Origin: Maratus speciosus
Lineage: Eukaryota; Arthropoda; Arachnida; Araneae; Salticidae
DNA: 64,000 nucleotides
Direction: 5' to 3'
Assembly: GCA_963932465.1 (NCBI GenBank)
Contig: OZ010790.1
Span: forward strand, 352,619,087 to 352,683,086
Shown: one piece after another, positions 46,655 through 59,623 of the stretch
How positions within the stretch are numbered: the first letter of the stretch is position 1
Layout: each line of letters starts with the position of its first letter
Notes under the pieces: model-generated
Seen by the model: only the letters and a program-made list of their open reading frames with translations
Database searches by the model: none
What the model was told of the DNA's origin: nothing
Program-made: the position numbers and the translations under genes

Positions 46655-47934
46655 AAATAAGTAAAAATTAAATTTAAAAAATCAAAAACCTCAACTGAGT
46701 AAAAAGCGAACTAATTAATTATTTCTTATCAATGTGAAACTATTTTTTATATTACTTACCTATTTTTTTATTTACTTATATTGATGACATTTAAGTTGTG
46801 TTTAATTGTTAGTTCCTATCTATAAACACTGTTTCGTTGAGGTCTATAGATGTCTATGAATGTTAGAGTTGCAGTAAAGCTAGATATCCTACTTACATAA
46901 CTTCCAGGTTATGTAATATTTAAACGGAGCTTGTGACTGTAAAATAGTCAATAAAACATCGCTTCATTTTGAAAGACCTATCCAGTGATATGCCAGTCAA
47001 TATGGTGCGTAATGCTTTTCGTTTATCCCGCCATTTTGAATTTATAAAAGCAAAACTTTGCCTATAACAATCGGACGGTTAAGAGGAATCGATAGAGACC
47101 CCATTCATTAAAATCCATACAGCCGTTGGGATGTTTCGGGGGTATAAAGAAATACACATATCCAGATACGCGTGAAACACATAACCCTTCTTGGCAGTCG
47201 GGTAAAAAAGAGAGTGAAGTTGGCCGATTGCCATGTTGTAATGTAATCCAAATTAAGTTCTACCTAAAAGGATTTATTTGAGTTACAAGATGAGGGGCAC
47301 ATGAAAAGATACGTCTTAAGTCATGTGCAAATGGCATGAGAGCGAGAGATTGAGTTACAACTCACACATAATTTCAGATAGTATAGCCGATATATTCGCC
47401 AAATAGCTGTCGCTTGGCACATATTTCTCTAAAGGAAACATTCTATGAGCGGGACTATTTTGGTCCGCATATCGCCAGAACCTTGAATTAATATAATGCA
47501 AAGATGGAATTTTTAATTAGTTGTGGCTTATATTAGGAGCAGGACGTCAGGTTAAGATTTTAGACGGACGCAAAGATAAAACGTATATGGTAATTTTAAA
47601 ATTTCTCCAGAGGTCAGAAAAAATACAAAAGAGCGAAAGGTTGCGTCTCATAAGTACTTTGGGAATAGTCAGTACCGTCTCAAACTCAAAGAGAACAGGC
47701 TTATCAACCCATTAAATATGGCGGGGAAGGAAGTGCTAGGGAGAAAATATATACAGCAGAATGTGGTTCCCTAGTAAATTTTTTGCTTGGAAACATCAAA
47801 TTCAAAAATTTTGTTTTTATACCCAACAATAGGAATAATTTTCGAAAAACAAAAAAAGATTCATTTTAATTTAACAACCTTTTTTTTCTTTTTTCTTTCA
47901 TTGTAAACATTAAAAAATACAAAAACGTCTACTG

Positions 47935-47968
<34 letters not shown>

Positions 47969-50040
47969 GAAAATATTTCACACTTTAACCACATAATTTG
48001 AATTAATATTCAGTAATTAATAATTTTTAAATAATTATAGTGTTTTACTTATAATAATTATTTTGAATTACAAAATTTTATTCTTTCAGTGAAATAAATA
48101 CAGTTCGAATATTGATATAAATAGTTACTTAAAATTAAATACACAACAAGGAATAATTCGACAGTAATGTTTTACTGGAAATTTGAATTTAAAGTTTCGT
48201 TTTCATAACTAACAATAAAATTAATTTTCAAGCAAAATAAATTTAAATTTTTTTTTTAAATAATTTTTCTTTTAAATTTTACAACATATACAAAACATTC
48301 ATAGTTTATTTGAAGCCAAACGATGATGATTTTTCTTTTAAATAATAGAAATATTTCCCATTTTAATCAATTTCGAGTTAATATACAGAAATTACCTTTT
48401 AAGTAATTTTATTATTTTATTTATAATATTAATTTTTTAGTGTAAAATTTTATTCTCCTAGTGAAATTAATGTAGTTTAAACATTGAATACGAGGCTATT
48501 TCAAAATAAGTATCCGAGAAAGAATAAATCGCCAGCAAAAGTTTTATTGGTAATCATGAATTTAAAAATTTCTTTTTTACTAGTAAAAACACAATTAATT
48601 TCAAACAAAAGATTTTTTTTAATTAATTTTCATTTTAAATTTTTCTTTATTATTTTCTTTATGTTATTTAAAATATAACAGATTTTGATGTTTATTATGG
48701 AAATATTTCACATTTTAATAACACAATTCGAGTTAATAATCACTAATTAATGCATTTTAAATAATTATATTTTTGTATTCATCATATTAATTTTCATTTA
48801 TAAAATTATGTTCCTTTAATACAATCAATTATAGTCTAAGCATTTATATGAATAATTATTCAAAAATAAGTACAACCATTCACATAATTTTTCTCTTATT
48901 TAATCAAGGTATGAAAATATACCTTAATAAGACTTATTTCTTAATAGATATATAAAAAGGTAATTTACATCTCAACTATGTCATTACGAATTGTAAAAAA
49001 TAAATACTTCTTATAGAGAATAATAATAATCTATACTTTTTCAATGAAAAGTCTGAAATTAAAATGTATGATTGCATTCACACAAATGTTTTATCATATT
49101 TTTTACCCGACTGAAAAGAAGAGGTGTTACACGCGTATTTGTGTATGTGGATTTCTTTATACCCTCGAAACATCCCAATGGCTGAATGGATTTTAATGAG
49201 GTCTCTATCAATTTGTCTTAACAGCCCAATGGTTATAGGCTATGTTTTGTTTTTATAAATTCAAAATGGCGGCCGTAAAATACAAAATGGCGGTAGAGAC
49301 GAAAAAAATACGCACCCTGTTGAGTGGCATATCACTGGATAGGTCTTTCAAAATGAAGACGATGTTTCTTTGACTATTTTACAGTCAGAAGCTCCGTTAA
49401 AATATTATACAACCTAGAAGTTGTGTATGTAGGATTTCTAGCCTTACTGCAACTCGAGCAATCATAGACATCTATAGACCTCATCAAAACAGTGTTTATA
49501 GATAAGAACTAACAATTAAACACAACTTAAAAGTCATCAATACAAGTAAATAAAAAAATAGATAAGTAATATAAACAAGTAATATAAAAAAAGTATTTTA
49601 AGTAAATTCCTACTTAGGTCAATAAGAGAATTTTTTTCTCCCATTCTTCTTTCTTTTTGAGTGGCGCTTAAAATGCCGTGATCAAGAAGAGGGCTCTTTC
49701 GGTCTTAAAATACCTTGATCAAGAAGAGGGCTGTCTCGATTATTGAAAATTAATTAATTAAATTTAACTAATGAATTAATATTTGAAAGAAACTAGATTA
49801 ACATCAAGTGTCATCCACTACAAGTTTAAAAAAAAAAATTATTTGAGCTTGATTGGATGAATACGATTGATAAAACGATTGAAAATGTGAACAAGATATA
49901 TATAGCGAGAGTGTGGGCTGATAGTAGGAATTAAAAAAAAATAGTTTCACATTGATGATAAATAATTAATTAGTTCGCTTTTTACGCAGTCGGGTTTTTC
50001 GATTTTTTAAATTTAATTGTTTACTTAGTTTCTTCAGGTG
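46655..50040. mobile_element. Foldback element with 0.55-0.93 kb inverted arms
   Basis: 46655-47220 is repeated in reverse at 49100-50040; arms diverge by about 10-20%. The left arm lacks about 370 bp that the right arm and the third copy (63217-64000) contain, between GTGAAACTATTTTT and ATATTACTTACC. Outer ends read AACCTGACTGCGTAAAAAGC; the inner ends ACCCGACTG...AAGAAG. The spacer (47225-49100) carries relics of another family at 47425-47720 and nothing else coding. Confidence 0.75.
49675..49735. repeat. Short tandem duplication inside the foldback arm
   Basis: GATCAAGAAGAGGGCTCT and GATCAAGAAGAGGGCTGT about 37 bases apart, also present in the third copy at 63505-63570. Confidence 0.8.
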
Positions 50041-51339
50041 CAAGGAGGCAAAATAAGTACCGATGTTTACGTACAATAATCATTGTCTTATTTAATCAGG
50101 GGTAAAAAAAAAAATATATATATATATATATAAGTACCTTGATAAATAATATAGTTTTATTTATTTAACAGAAATATAAATGAAGTAATTTTTGTCTGAT
50201 TCATCTCATTATGAACTGTAAAAAATAAATACTTCTCATACAGGATAATAATAATCTATGCTCATTAAATTAAAAGCCTGAAATTAAAATATTATAAAGT
50301 AAAATAAATTTCCGAAATTTTTAAAATAGTGGAAAACAATTTTATCTTTTTCCCTCTCAAAAAGATAATTTATTATGTATTTCTCTCTAATAGTGATGTT
50401 ACAATGTAATATATCATTTCAATAAAATAGAAAATAGTAAGCACATGTAACATTTATACACACGAGATTTCATATTATTTTATCTTATTTTTTATTTTAC
50501 ACGAATATATTATAAATAATTTTTTATGACTTTTATATTTTTAAAAATTTATCCATTCAGCTTCAAAATCAATTTCAAGAATATATATTATATACCATGC
50601 ATATCATTTAAACAATATAAATTTGAAGGTCAGTGAAGCTCATTGTGATGGGTTTAATTATTATTATTTTTATTATCAGTATTAATATTTTGCAATTTTT
50701 AAAGGTTAGTGTTTATTTTATTTTTAAAAAATAAAATATTTCATAAAAAATTAGAACATTGAGGCTTATATAAACATATAAATATTTTGTGATATTAAAC
50801 AAATGAAAAAAAAGTTAATATTGTGCATATTAAATTTAATTACATTTCAATATTAAAGCTTATAGTCTTTCAATAAATACGAAAAATTCATATAAAATTA
50901 ATCTTTAATTACTTCCAGCAACAACTAAAAAGGTGGGTAATACATCTGCAGACAATGATCTCACAAGTCGAAAGGGATTCTGACTGATTTTGCCATAGAA
51001 CTAAATAGTGCTATTATGACATTCAGTTACTATAACCATTCCAGCTAGCTAAATGACTGTGATAATATAAATTAGAAAATTCTGAACAACTAGATAGCAT
51101 TCTAAACAAGTATTCTTTAATTATCCATTCGCACATAACAAGGCTCTTAATAGCTTCACAAAAAACAACACAACGGAAACGATTTAAACACACGCGGGAC
51201 GGTGTGCCCACTGAATTTCGTAGGGATGAGTGTAATCCTTCCCTTCTTTATGTGGATGTCACTTATGTCACTTCACCCGTTACTTCACGGATAGTTTTTA
51301 TGATCCTGGAGAGACATGTTATAATGTATAGAGAAGGTG
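50041..51339. other. AT-rich intergenic DNA
   Basis: (TA)n at 50114-50132. A GC-richer stretch at 51170-51330 with a 62-codon minus-strand frame (51211-51023) that resembles nothing I know and is not called. Confidence 0.5.
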
Positions 51340-52330
51340 TTGGATAGCAAGCCAGAAAGGGCAGACGTATGTGAACTTTTACATCTGGATAAAAATCGTT
51401 AAACGCTTGTATGCAGACATGACCAAATAAGGAATTCGATTCATTTCACGGTTAAAACAGTGAAACTAATTGAAGGTTCATTAATGCCTCTTCTTTTTAG
51501 GGTGCCTTACTTAAAAAGTTAAAACGGAACCATTTTAAAATCACGCCTGTGTCACAGCCATTTGACTCGTAAACTATGGAGCGTGGAAAGTTTAAATTGG
51601 CTCAAGTAATAAAGGCTATTGGCACACATATTTAAAAATCATTATCTATTCATAAATATATTTAGACAAATTGTAGAGGGCAAATTTAATCAATCGAAAA
51701 ATAAATATTTTTTGTATATATTGTGGTAATCGTTTCAAAGCTTACGTAACGCCGAACTGAAAAACGAATTTCTTTTAATTTTAGGTTATGTGTTTTCAGA
51801 GTTATAGTTGAAAATGTAATACAAAAATATGTCCACATCTTTTCTATTTCCGAATCTACTGGAACTAAAATTATGAAAGCATTAGAGGTTGAAGAAGTTA
51901 ATTTAATCCTTGCAGAAAACTATAGGGCCTTGGTACCATAGGTTTTGTGAAAAACGTATTTTCCGTTTCACACAAATTTCGATTTGTGGGCTTTCAGCAA
52001 AGGAATTGAGGAGTGATGGAGGTACATATTGTCTCAGGAATATAAAAGGAGTTTTGATAATAACTTCTGAAAAAGAAATGTCGGAAATTAGCTGAGATAT
52101 TAAGACTTAAAGACATGGATGGTTTGGAAATACATAAAAACATGTGAGTGTAATACGTGCACCATTCCCTTTTAAAGCCTAAATAACAACTTTAAAGAAT
52201 ATATTTGTGTAATGCAATGCACATTTACTAATTCATATATTTATTTTACTGAACCCTCTATACGGAACATTACATGAGCGGGGCGTTACTTTGGTTCCTA
52301 TACCACCACAACCTCGAATTAATATTTTTT
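51340..52330 (+). repeat. Relic of a dispersed repeat family
   Basis: 51345-51500 matches 54875-55035 (GCAGACATGACCAA, AAAAATCGTTA, TTCATTAATGCC-like). 52255-52327 matches 47435-47492 (ATGAGCGGG, TTTGGT, CCTTGAATTAATAT-like). The part between them holds a chance 61-codon frame. Probably one decayed transposon family seen in three places. Confidence 0.5.
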
Positions 52331-53300
52331 AAACTAGGGAGCTCTGCCCCCTGCAAGCTACGCTTGCCAACCCCCGTTCAGACATCGCAGAATCTAAAAG
52401 CACGTTAATCTGATCGGTTCCCTAAAGAATAGAAAAGATTGAATTATAATGGAAAAACTTATTGCGATCTCCGTGCAAACGGGTTTTCATTCAAATCCCT
52501 TTGATTGCGATAATTTAAGGCTGAATCAATTGCTGTTAAGACATCTGATGGTTGTTTTCGGGATTGATTAAAGAAGATCAGTTAAACATTTGAAAAGAAG
52601 CTAAAATAAAATGAATTAAGTAAACAGAGTCTTTACCGTCCGGTATTTTTGACAGCGTTATAAAACGATTGACATAATACAATTGACTACAAATACAACA
52701 GTCTACTGCTTTATCCCCTTCAAGGACGGTGGTTCATTTTTGGACCATTTAATTTTAATTATTAAATGCCACATTGGCACCAAAATCTTGAAATGAAAAT
52801 TTTCCTTTTATTAAGCAAGTTAACAAAAGCATTTTCGTATTTCGAAATTTGTTTGTAAATTATGGTGCAATTCACTGATTTCAATATTTTACGAATAGAA
52901 GTGCCTTGCCCCTGAAAGGGCTAAATACATATTAATGTATTTGTTATTTTAAAGTTTCCTCTCTCTTTTAATAGTCACGTGTAAATACAATTTTCAAGAC
53001 ATAATTTTCAATATTTTTCCTGATTTTAACACGTACTCATTTAATAGTAAGTTTAAAGTTTTTCTTTTTTTTTCTGTTTTTAATAGACGAGTGTAAATAA
53101 ATTTTTAATCTTTAGGTAATATTATTCTTTGCACTGTTTTTAGAATTGAAAACAATCTGTGTAATAATAGCCTATGTCACGTGACTATCGTCAGCATTTC
53201 ATTCGCTTTTCATAAGAAAGGTTTCCATTTTGATTAAAGAATCAAAGTTATTTTTTCGAATAAAACTATATAAAAGCTGCCATGATCGCAAAGAATTCTT
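52331..53300. other. Intergenic DNA with a GC-rich patch
   Basis: GGGAGCTCTGCCCCCTGC and GCTACGCTTGCCAACC at 52340-52376 stand out and look repeat-derived. Nothing else recognised. Confidence 0.45.
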
Positions 53301-53314
53301 GGTACTTTTATGTG

Positions 53315-53625
53315 AGATGGGTTCAAATCTCGCCAATTTCACTCGCCAGTTAGCATTTTTTTATTTTTCGAGTGGTAAATTAAAATGGTACTACTTGGTT
53401 ATCCCATCGACCAAAAATCTATCGCAGTCTGTAAGATTAAATGTCTGGTTCAAATCTCGCCAATAGCTTTTTTTTTTTTTTTAACTCGCCAGTTTCCCTT
53501 TTTTTACATGGCCAGGTAGCACTATTTTTATTTTTCGAGTGGTAAATTGAAACGGTACTACTTGGTTATCCCATCGACTAAAAATCTATTGCCAGACTAT
53601 AAGATTAAATGCCAATAATGGTCGA
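53315..53625 (+). repeat. Tandem duplication of about 130-170 bp
   Basis: GGTTCAAATCTCGCCAAT occurs at about 53321 and 53450; TTTTTCGAGTGGTAAATT plus GGTACTACTTGGTTATCCCA occurs at about 53365 and 53532. Poly-T (53468-53481) separates the copies. Confidence 0.8.
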
Positions 53626-54287
53626 TCGTAAATGTCACATTCACTTGACTGTAAGGAAGTCACACGTGTTTACGTCATCAAGTGATTTTTATTTCGACGT
53701 TTTATTTGTAGTATTTGTATTTTTATACTAATTTATTTGTTCTTTTGCTATTTAAAATAAAAATTACGTCAACTTGTATAATTTAGCAAGTGGTTTGGCG
53801 ATATTGGCCATTTGCTTTGAATTTGAAATTAAATGATTCGTTGCATTATTTAATATTTAACACATATGTCATATATGTGTTTGGTGATTTTTTTTTTCTT
53901 TGCGATAATTTGGGGAAAATAAATAAAAAATTCCAGCTACATATGTATTTTTAAATTATTTTCTTTTAATTTTAAAATGAAATAACAATAATTAAAAATA
54001 AATCAATTAATAATTATATAACAAAACACTTTATAAAAAATTTTTAATAAAAAGAAAACAAATGTAAATAAACGTATATTAATAAAAAAGCAACAATAGC
54101 CGGGTTACCATGTCAGGCAAAATAACGCCATTTTGCCGCCAATTAGGTACCCCGGTGCGTACATGACATCTGCGACTAATATTTTTATTTTTGTTTCGTT
54201 TCAAAAAAGAAAGAAGTGAAATCCATTGATTTTTAATTTTTCAGTTTTAAATGAAAGTTTTGTATTAAATAAAATGATAATGAAATA

Positions 54288-54321
<34 letters not shown>

Positions 54322-54740
54322 CATGTTCTTAGCATACATTTAAGGGAGGCCAAACTGGTAGCCAGTTTAAAATAATAACCTTTTCTAAAATATGAAAAAA
54401 AAATGTTATAATTAAAATTTGAGGTGCCATCAGTAGAGAAAAATAAATAAAATTAGAAAACTATTAATATTTCGAAAACTAATTCGAATTTAAAATTTCT
54501 AATACCAGTTTTGAGATCTGCGGATCAATACGGATTTTTGGTGTTAATTTCATCGCAAAGTACTCCATGTTTTAGGAGAAATCGCCGCGAAACTTAATCA
54601 GTTGTTTAATCAGTCGTTTCATAAATTCGTTCATTTCAGTCGTTTCATAATATCCGTTTCATAAATTCGTTTCATTAGGATTATATATATATAGGGTAGA
54701 TAAAGGATTTTTAAACAGTAATGACTTATCTGAAGAGAAC
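53626..54740. other. AT-rich intergenic DNA
   Basis: Poly-A of about 32 bases at 54289-54320, and TTTCATAAATTCGTT repeated at about 54617 and 54658. No gene. Confidence 0.5.
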
Positions 54741-55080
54741 GAGGCTCACGATGTCCGTTCAAGGTTTTAAGCGGCCGCGCGGATAAAACAAAAAGGACAA
54801 TCTTTAAATTTTTGAAGATCTCAGTATAAATTCGTGAGAGTGAAAAATTGCGTCTCATAAGTGCTTTGGGAATAGAAGGACACAATTCGCAGATGTAAGT
54901 GAATTTTTTCGCCTGGAGAAAAATCGTTACTTGGGCTTGCATACAGACATGACCAATGAAGGAATACGCTTGATTTGGCGGTTAAAACATTGAGAGTAAT
55001 TTAAAGGTCATTATTGTCCCTTCCTTTTTTTATTAGAACAGACAGCTGGAAAAACGGAAAGGTATGCATGTAAAATGCAA
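54741..55080 (+). repeat. Second relic of the dispersed family
   Basis: TTGCGTCTCATAAGTGCTTT (54848) matches TTGCGTCTCATAAGTACTTT at 47641, and 54875-55035 matches 51345-51500. The three relics overlap in a consistent order. Confidence 0.6.
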
Positions 55081-55160
55081 CAAAGAGGGTACTGTATAAA
55101 ATAAAATTAGTTATCATAAGAGTATATTGTGATAGGTTATATGTTTAAAAAAAACGAACG

Positions 55161-55375
55161 GGTTAAATTATCCCCCTGGGGACGAGCGACCGATACACGT
55201 GCCACCTAAGATGCTCAGAATCCTTCATTATTTCCATCAGCTATTTTTTATTGTAAAGTTTACCTTATTTAATCAGAACAATTTCGCGATTCATTTACAG
55301 AAAATTTTATGTTTTGGAAAAACCGGTGTTAAAAGATTAAAAATTAAATAAAGTGCTCTCGTCACGAAGGGTTAA
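55161..55375 (-). mobile_element. Second copy of the piggyBac-like MITE
   Basis: The reverse strand shares CACCGGTTTTTC, TTCTGATTAAATAAGG and TTTACAATAAAAA with 18677-18956. Ends GGGTTAA at both sides (near 55160 and 55369-55375). Diverged, with insertion of unrelated bases at the termini. Confidence 0.6.
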
Positions 55376-55588
55376 GTGAGAAGGGACGTTTTAAAGATGA
55401 CAAATAAAATGAACGGTGAAAACCTACAAATATATAAATCCCATATCATAATAATTATTCACAATAATACAGACACAGAAGGATTCTGGTTCGATTTTAA
55501 GATCTACCTTATCAATAATAACAATATGTCGTTACAAGTATAAAATATATTAAATAGGTATTAAAAGAAGAATTATTTAGCAAGGCTC

Positions 55589-55918
55589 TATGGGAACGAC
55601 CTCTGTTACTCTTGTGACCATTAGAGCAAATTTTCACAAAATCACTTTTAATTATTTTATTACAAAATATAACTTAAAAAAATGTTACTCTTGTGACAAG
55701 AGTGTCACAAGAGTACAAGAGTAACAAAATTTGAATTATTATATAGATTAGTAAAATGCTTGCTTTGTGTTACAAATTAAATACATGTTACGTGAGTGGA
55801 ACACAATAGTATTTAACTGGTTATATCAATGATTATTTTAATTATATTTTGTAATAAAATAATTGGAATAATTTATAATAAAGTACTCTAACAATAGTAA
55901 TGAATAGACGTTCCCATA
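55589..55918. repeat. 330-bp foldback with inner palindrome
   Basis: TATGGGAACG at 55589 and CGTTCCCATA at 55909, plus an exact 22-bp inverted pair at 55651-55672 and 55842-55863. The centre (about 55683-55730) is itself palindromic: GTTACTCTTGTGAC and GTCACAAGAGTAC. Confidence 0.7.
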
Positions 55919-56880
55919 TGGTAAAATATTAATTACTATTCAGACTGGCGTAAATCCTAATACGGAACATTTTTAATCCTCCATACAGTGTGTACTCAAC
56001 TTTAAGTTCATGTGTACATCGGACCACGTTTTTTAAAATCATCATTTTCTACCAAAAGTGTTATGGATGAGCGTCACTGTTTCATGTCCAACCCTGATTT
56101 CATATCTGCAAACCTATCAGCAATATAGATGTCAGCATTATTTTTTTATTAAATAATGTATATTATTTCCTAACATTCCAATTTATAGACGTATCGCTTT
56201 TTTATTCTTAGATTATATTTCGTCACGGGCTCTCTCCAGAAACTACTTCTGGAGATTTGACTGATAACCATATGTACCATCTGCAAGGAAACAATTCTTT
56301 TCTAAATACAAATTACTCTGGAAGTATCGGCCTACTTTGCGAGTAAAAAAAAAAACAACAAAAAAAAAACAATGTACAAAATTGTATAAATAAAAAAAAA
56401 TGTTGAATTATATTACAAAATGTAGAAAAAATATAAAATCCCACCAAAAATTTTATAAAATGAGGGTTTTTGTCATTTTTACTAGCAAAGCTTCATACTT
56501 ACGTCAGACAGCATACACTCCCTTCAACTAAATTCGTTTCAGTTTTCTTATACTACATACTACTATTACAAATACCTATGCACTGAACTAAGAATTTTAC
56601 AATATCTTCAAAATAAATTTAAATGTTTCAAAATATGTCAAAAAATACATTTTTTTATTAAAAATTATCGACTTTTATTAGTCGCGTAAACAGATACATT
56701 ATCCTTTAGAGTTTCGATTTTAGTTCAGAACATATGGAGTACTAATATGGAAAGCATTCATACAAAATTTCACTGAAAAATGTTTAAAACATTTTATGTA
56801 ATGAAGTTTATCGAACATGTGTAGATAACGAAAACATTGAATTTCCAGAAATCGCATTTGAAAATTTATTATATGTCTTT
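55919..56880. other. AT-rich intergenic DNA
   Basis: A 9-bp hairpin TCTCCAGAA/TTCTGGAGA at 56232-56254. No gene. Confidence 0.5.
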
Positions 56881-57379
56881 CAAATACATACAAAATAAAT
56901 CTAGAAGTTCAAATTAAGGTTTATGATAATATTATTTAAAAAACTTTAGAAAAGGATGCATAAAAACATTGATTACATTTCTGATGGCATTCTTACGTCC
57001 ACTTCCGGCATTTGATTCATGACTTCCTGTTTATTAAATTGGCCATAACTCCTCTTCTAATTTTCATTGAATAAAATTAAAACAGAACTGGAATCTTAAA
57101 GGAATGTTCTTTTAAATGAAATAATAATTAAAAAAAAAATTGAAAAATTTCGCGAAAACGGCCATTTTAATGTAGGCAGATATCTTAAGAAAAGCATGCG
57201 TAAAATTTACAAACGGATATCGAAGTAATTGGTGACATCGAAACTAAAATATTTTTCAGGACAATTACAGATTAAGTTGAATTTTCATATTTCATTATTA
57301 TCCATCACACTTACAAGAAGAAATTATAAAAATATAATTAATTTCAGCAATTCAATGGCACGTGTAAATAGGTGAATAT
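56881..57379 (+). repeat. Left copy of a 0.5-kb direct duplication
   Basis: Matches 57916-58388 at roughly 97% apart from one deletion of about 25 bases. No coding seen. Confidence 0.9.
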
Positions 57380-58379
57380 TTTATATACAATAAGAAGCCT
57401 GGATGTTTGTCAAAATATGCAAGGGAAAATAAATTTAAGGATGGTTTACTTGTCTTTCGCATAGAATCGAAGCTTCCATTCTTACAGCAAATAATTAATG
57501 AATTTAAATAGATGCTGCGGTAATAATGAAATTAAAATTATCTGGGAATAATACTATAGTGGTTTTTACCGACATAGTTTATTTTATTATGAATGACAGT
57601 TTTCTGAATTTGATTGATTTAGAAGGAATATTTACATTTATACGCCCGATATCCGAAAGACGGTGTCAGTTTAAACACGGAAAATCTTTACATATAAAAA
57701 ACTCCCTTCTCGTTTTAAATAACATATAGCATAAATTATTTGAAAACAACGTTTAAACACACAATAAAGTAAGTTGATTTGATCATACGTATTCGTTTCG
57801 TGAGTACTAGGACTCACATCCTCAGTGTAAAATCTTTAAAAACAATATCCCCCCAACTACATGAACGGTGAAAATCCAAATGTCAAAACAAAATACCCAA
57901 AAGACCACCAAGTTCAAATACATACAAAATAAATCTAGAAGTTCAAATTAAACTTTAGAAAAGGATGCATAAAAACATTGATTACATTTCTGGTGGCATT
58001 CTTACGTCCACTTCTGGCATTTGATTCATGACTTCCTGTTTATTAAATTGGCCATAACACCTCTTCTAATTTTCATTGAATAAAATTAAAACAGAACTGG
58101 AATCTTAAAGGAATGTTCTTTTAAATGAAATAATAATTTAAAAAAAATCGAAAAGTTTCAAGAAAACGGCCATTTTAATGTAGGCAGATATCTTAAGAAA
58201 AGCATGCGTAAAATTTACAAATGGATATCGAAGTAATTGGTGACATCGAAACTAAAATATTTTTCAGGACAATTACAGATTAAGTTGAATTTTCATATTT
58301 CATTATTAGGCATCACACTTACAAGAAGAAATTATAAAAAAATAATTAATTTCAGCAATTCAATGGAACGTGTAAGTAT

Positions 58380-58592
58380 GTGAATATTTACGTGTGTGTA
58401 AATGACGTGTGTGTACATTTTGACTCAGCTACCATTATTAAGAAATGCATTACTCCTCTGGATTTAGACTTTTTTGAGGCTGTTCATATCCATAAATTTA
58501 AAGACTCCTTGGTTACTGATTTATCTAGTACACCATACATCTCAACTTTCTGGGTAGATCTGTTGTGTCACGACACTTCACTTCCGCATTAA
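58380..58592 (+). pseudogene. Possible Penelope-like C-terminal fragment
   Basis: The last 45 codons read TPLDLDFFEAVHIHKFKDSL and then TDLSSTPYISTFWVDLL, resembling the tail of Penelope-like proteins (EAxxI...L.....S..W). The N-terminal codons come from the neighbouring repeat and the start codon is not ATG, so no intact gene exists. The call depends on a weak pattern and on the ribozyme-like fold 100 bases downstream. Confidence 0.4.
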
Positions 58593-58691
58593 TTTCATTG
58601 GCTGTTAGAACTTGATGATCTTTTGGGTATTTTGTTTTGACATTTGGGTTTTCACCGTTTATGTAGTTGGGGGGATATTGTTTTTAAAGAT

Positions 58692-58748
58692 TTTTACACT
58701 GAGGATGTGAGTCCTAGTACTCACGAAACGTATACGTATGATCAGATC
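58692..58748 (+). ncRNA. Hammerhead-ribozyme-like fold
   Basis: CTGAGGA (58699-58705) fits core box CUGANGA. Helix II is GTGAGT/ACTCAC (58707-58712, 58719-58724) but with one extra U before it. GAAAC follows (58725-58729), then a 3-bp helix III ACG/CGT with loop TATA and the UH step (58728-58738). Helix I is weak (CA/TG, GAT/ATC). The same core appears in the inverted arm at 57795-57825. Activity is not shown. Confidence 0.4.
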
Positions 58749-58797
58749 AACTTATTTTACTGTGTGTTTAAACGTTGTTTTTAAATAATTTATATTT

Positions 58798-59623
58798 CCA
58801 CACAAGTTCTGTGTTTAACATATTGCATGTTATTTTAGGTATGTGTCTTTTTCCGAAAGATATTTTAAATTAAAGCATGGTGATTTCTTAAACTATAAAA
58901 TTGCACTACATTGGAAAAAAAATTAAACAATGATTTTCATGTTGATTTTTATTATTACCCACGTATAGGCATAATAAAATTCTTGCTAAGTATATTCAAG
59001 TAACTGACTTTATTATTACCTACTTGCAACTTCTACACCCTCATTATACCATAGGGTTAAGACTTTACTTATAAAATACTTCAAAACATGGGTATGAATA
59101 TCTTAAGAATTTGCAATAAACATATATCTTCATTTCTAAACTTTAAATTTTTATAATTAAAAAATCTATATAGCCAAGAAGAATGCAACATTTTCCATAA
59201 AAAAATTAATGGATATCTAAATTAACATTGTTTATCTTTTGGAGTTTAAATATCAGAAGTAAAACATTTTAAACCTGCACTCGAATAACAATCTAGTAAA
59301 AATTCATCCAAGCGTTTGATATTCCCTTGATAAGGATACAAAATTGCTGTTTTATCTGTCGAGCCAAAGCAATAAATTAAGTGTTGATTCTAAGCACAAC
59401 TCGAATGAAAGCAATTTTGTTCAAAGTATATTTGTTATATGAGGATAAAGCTTTGGTTTTAAATTATTTTCTGTAAGTGTTAGCATTAAGAAAATATTTT
59501 ACATTTGACATTTCATTTAAAAATAATTTTAATTTAAAATGGTATAGGATGGAAGATAAATTTAGATACTCCATTAAACAGAGTCCAAGACATCTGCGTA
59601 TATTGCATTAAAAACAGAAAGTA
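58798..59623. other. AT-rich intergenic DNA
   Basis: No gene or repeat recognised. Confidence 0.5.

Larger units (their letters stand above)
57731..58797 (+). mobile_element. Penelope-like 3' end with inverted partner
   Basis: 57731-57915 is the reverse complement of 58606-58797 at about 95%. Between them lie the right copy of the 0.5-kb duplication (57916-58388) and a Penelope-like C-terminal frame. Penelope-like elements are known for partly inverted, tandem insertions and for hammerhead ribozymes in their terminal repeats; both fit. Confidence 0.55.

Noticed and set aside
51023..51211. 62-codon minus-strand frame with several Cys
   Set aside because: No family features, no splice context, and it sits in a repeat-derived patch.
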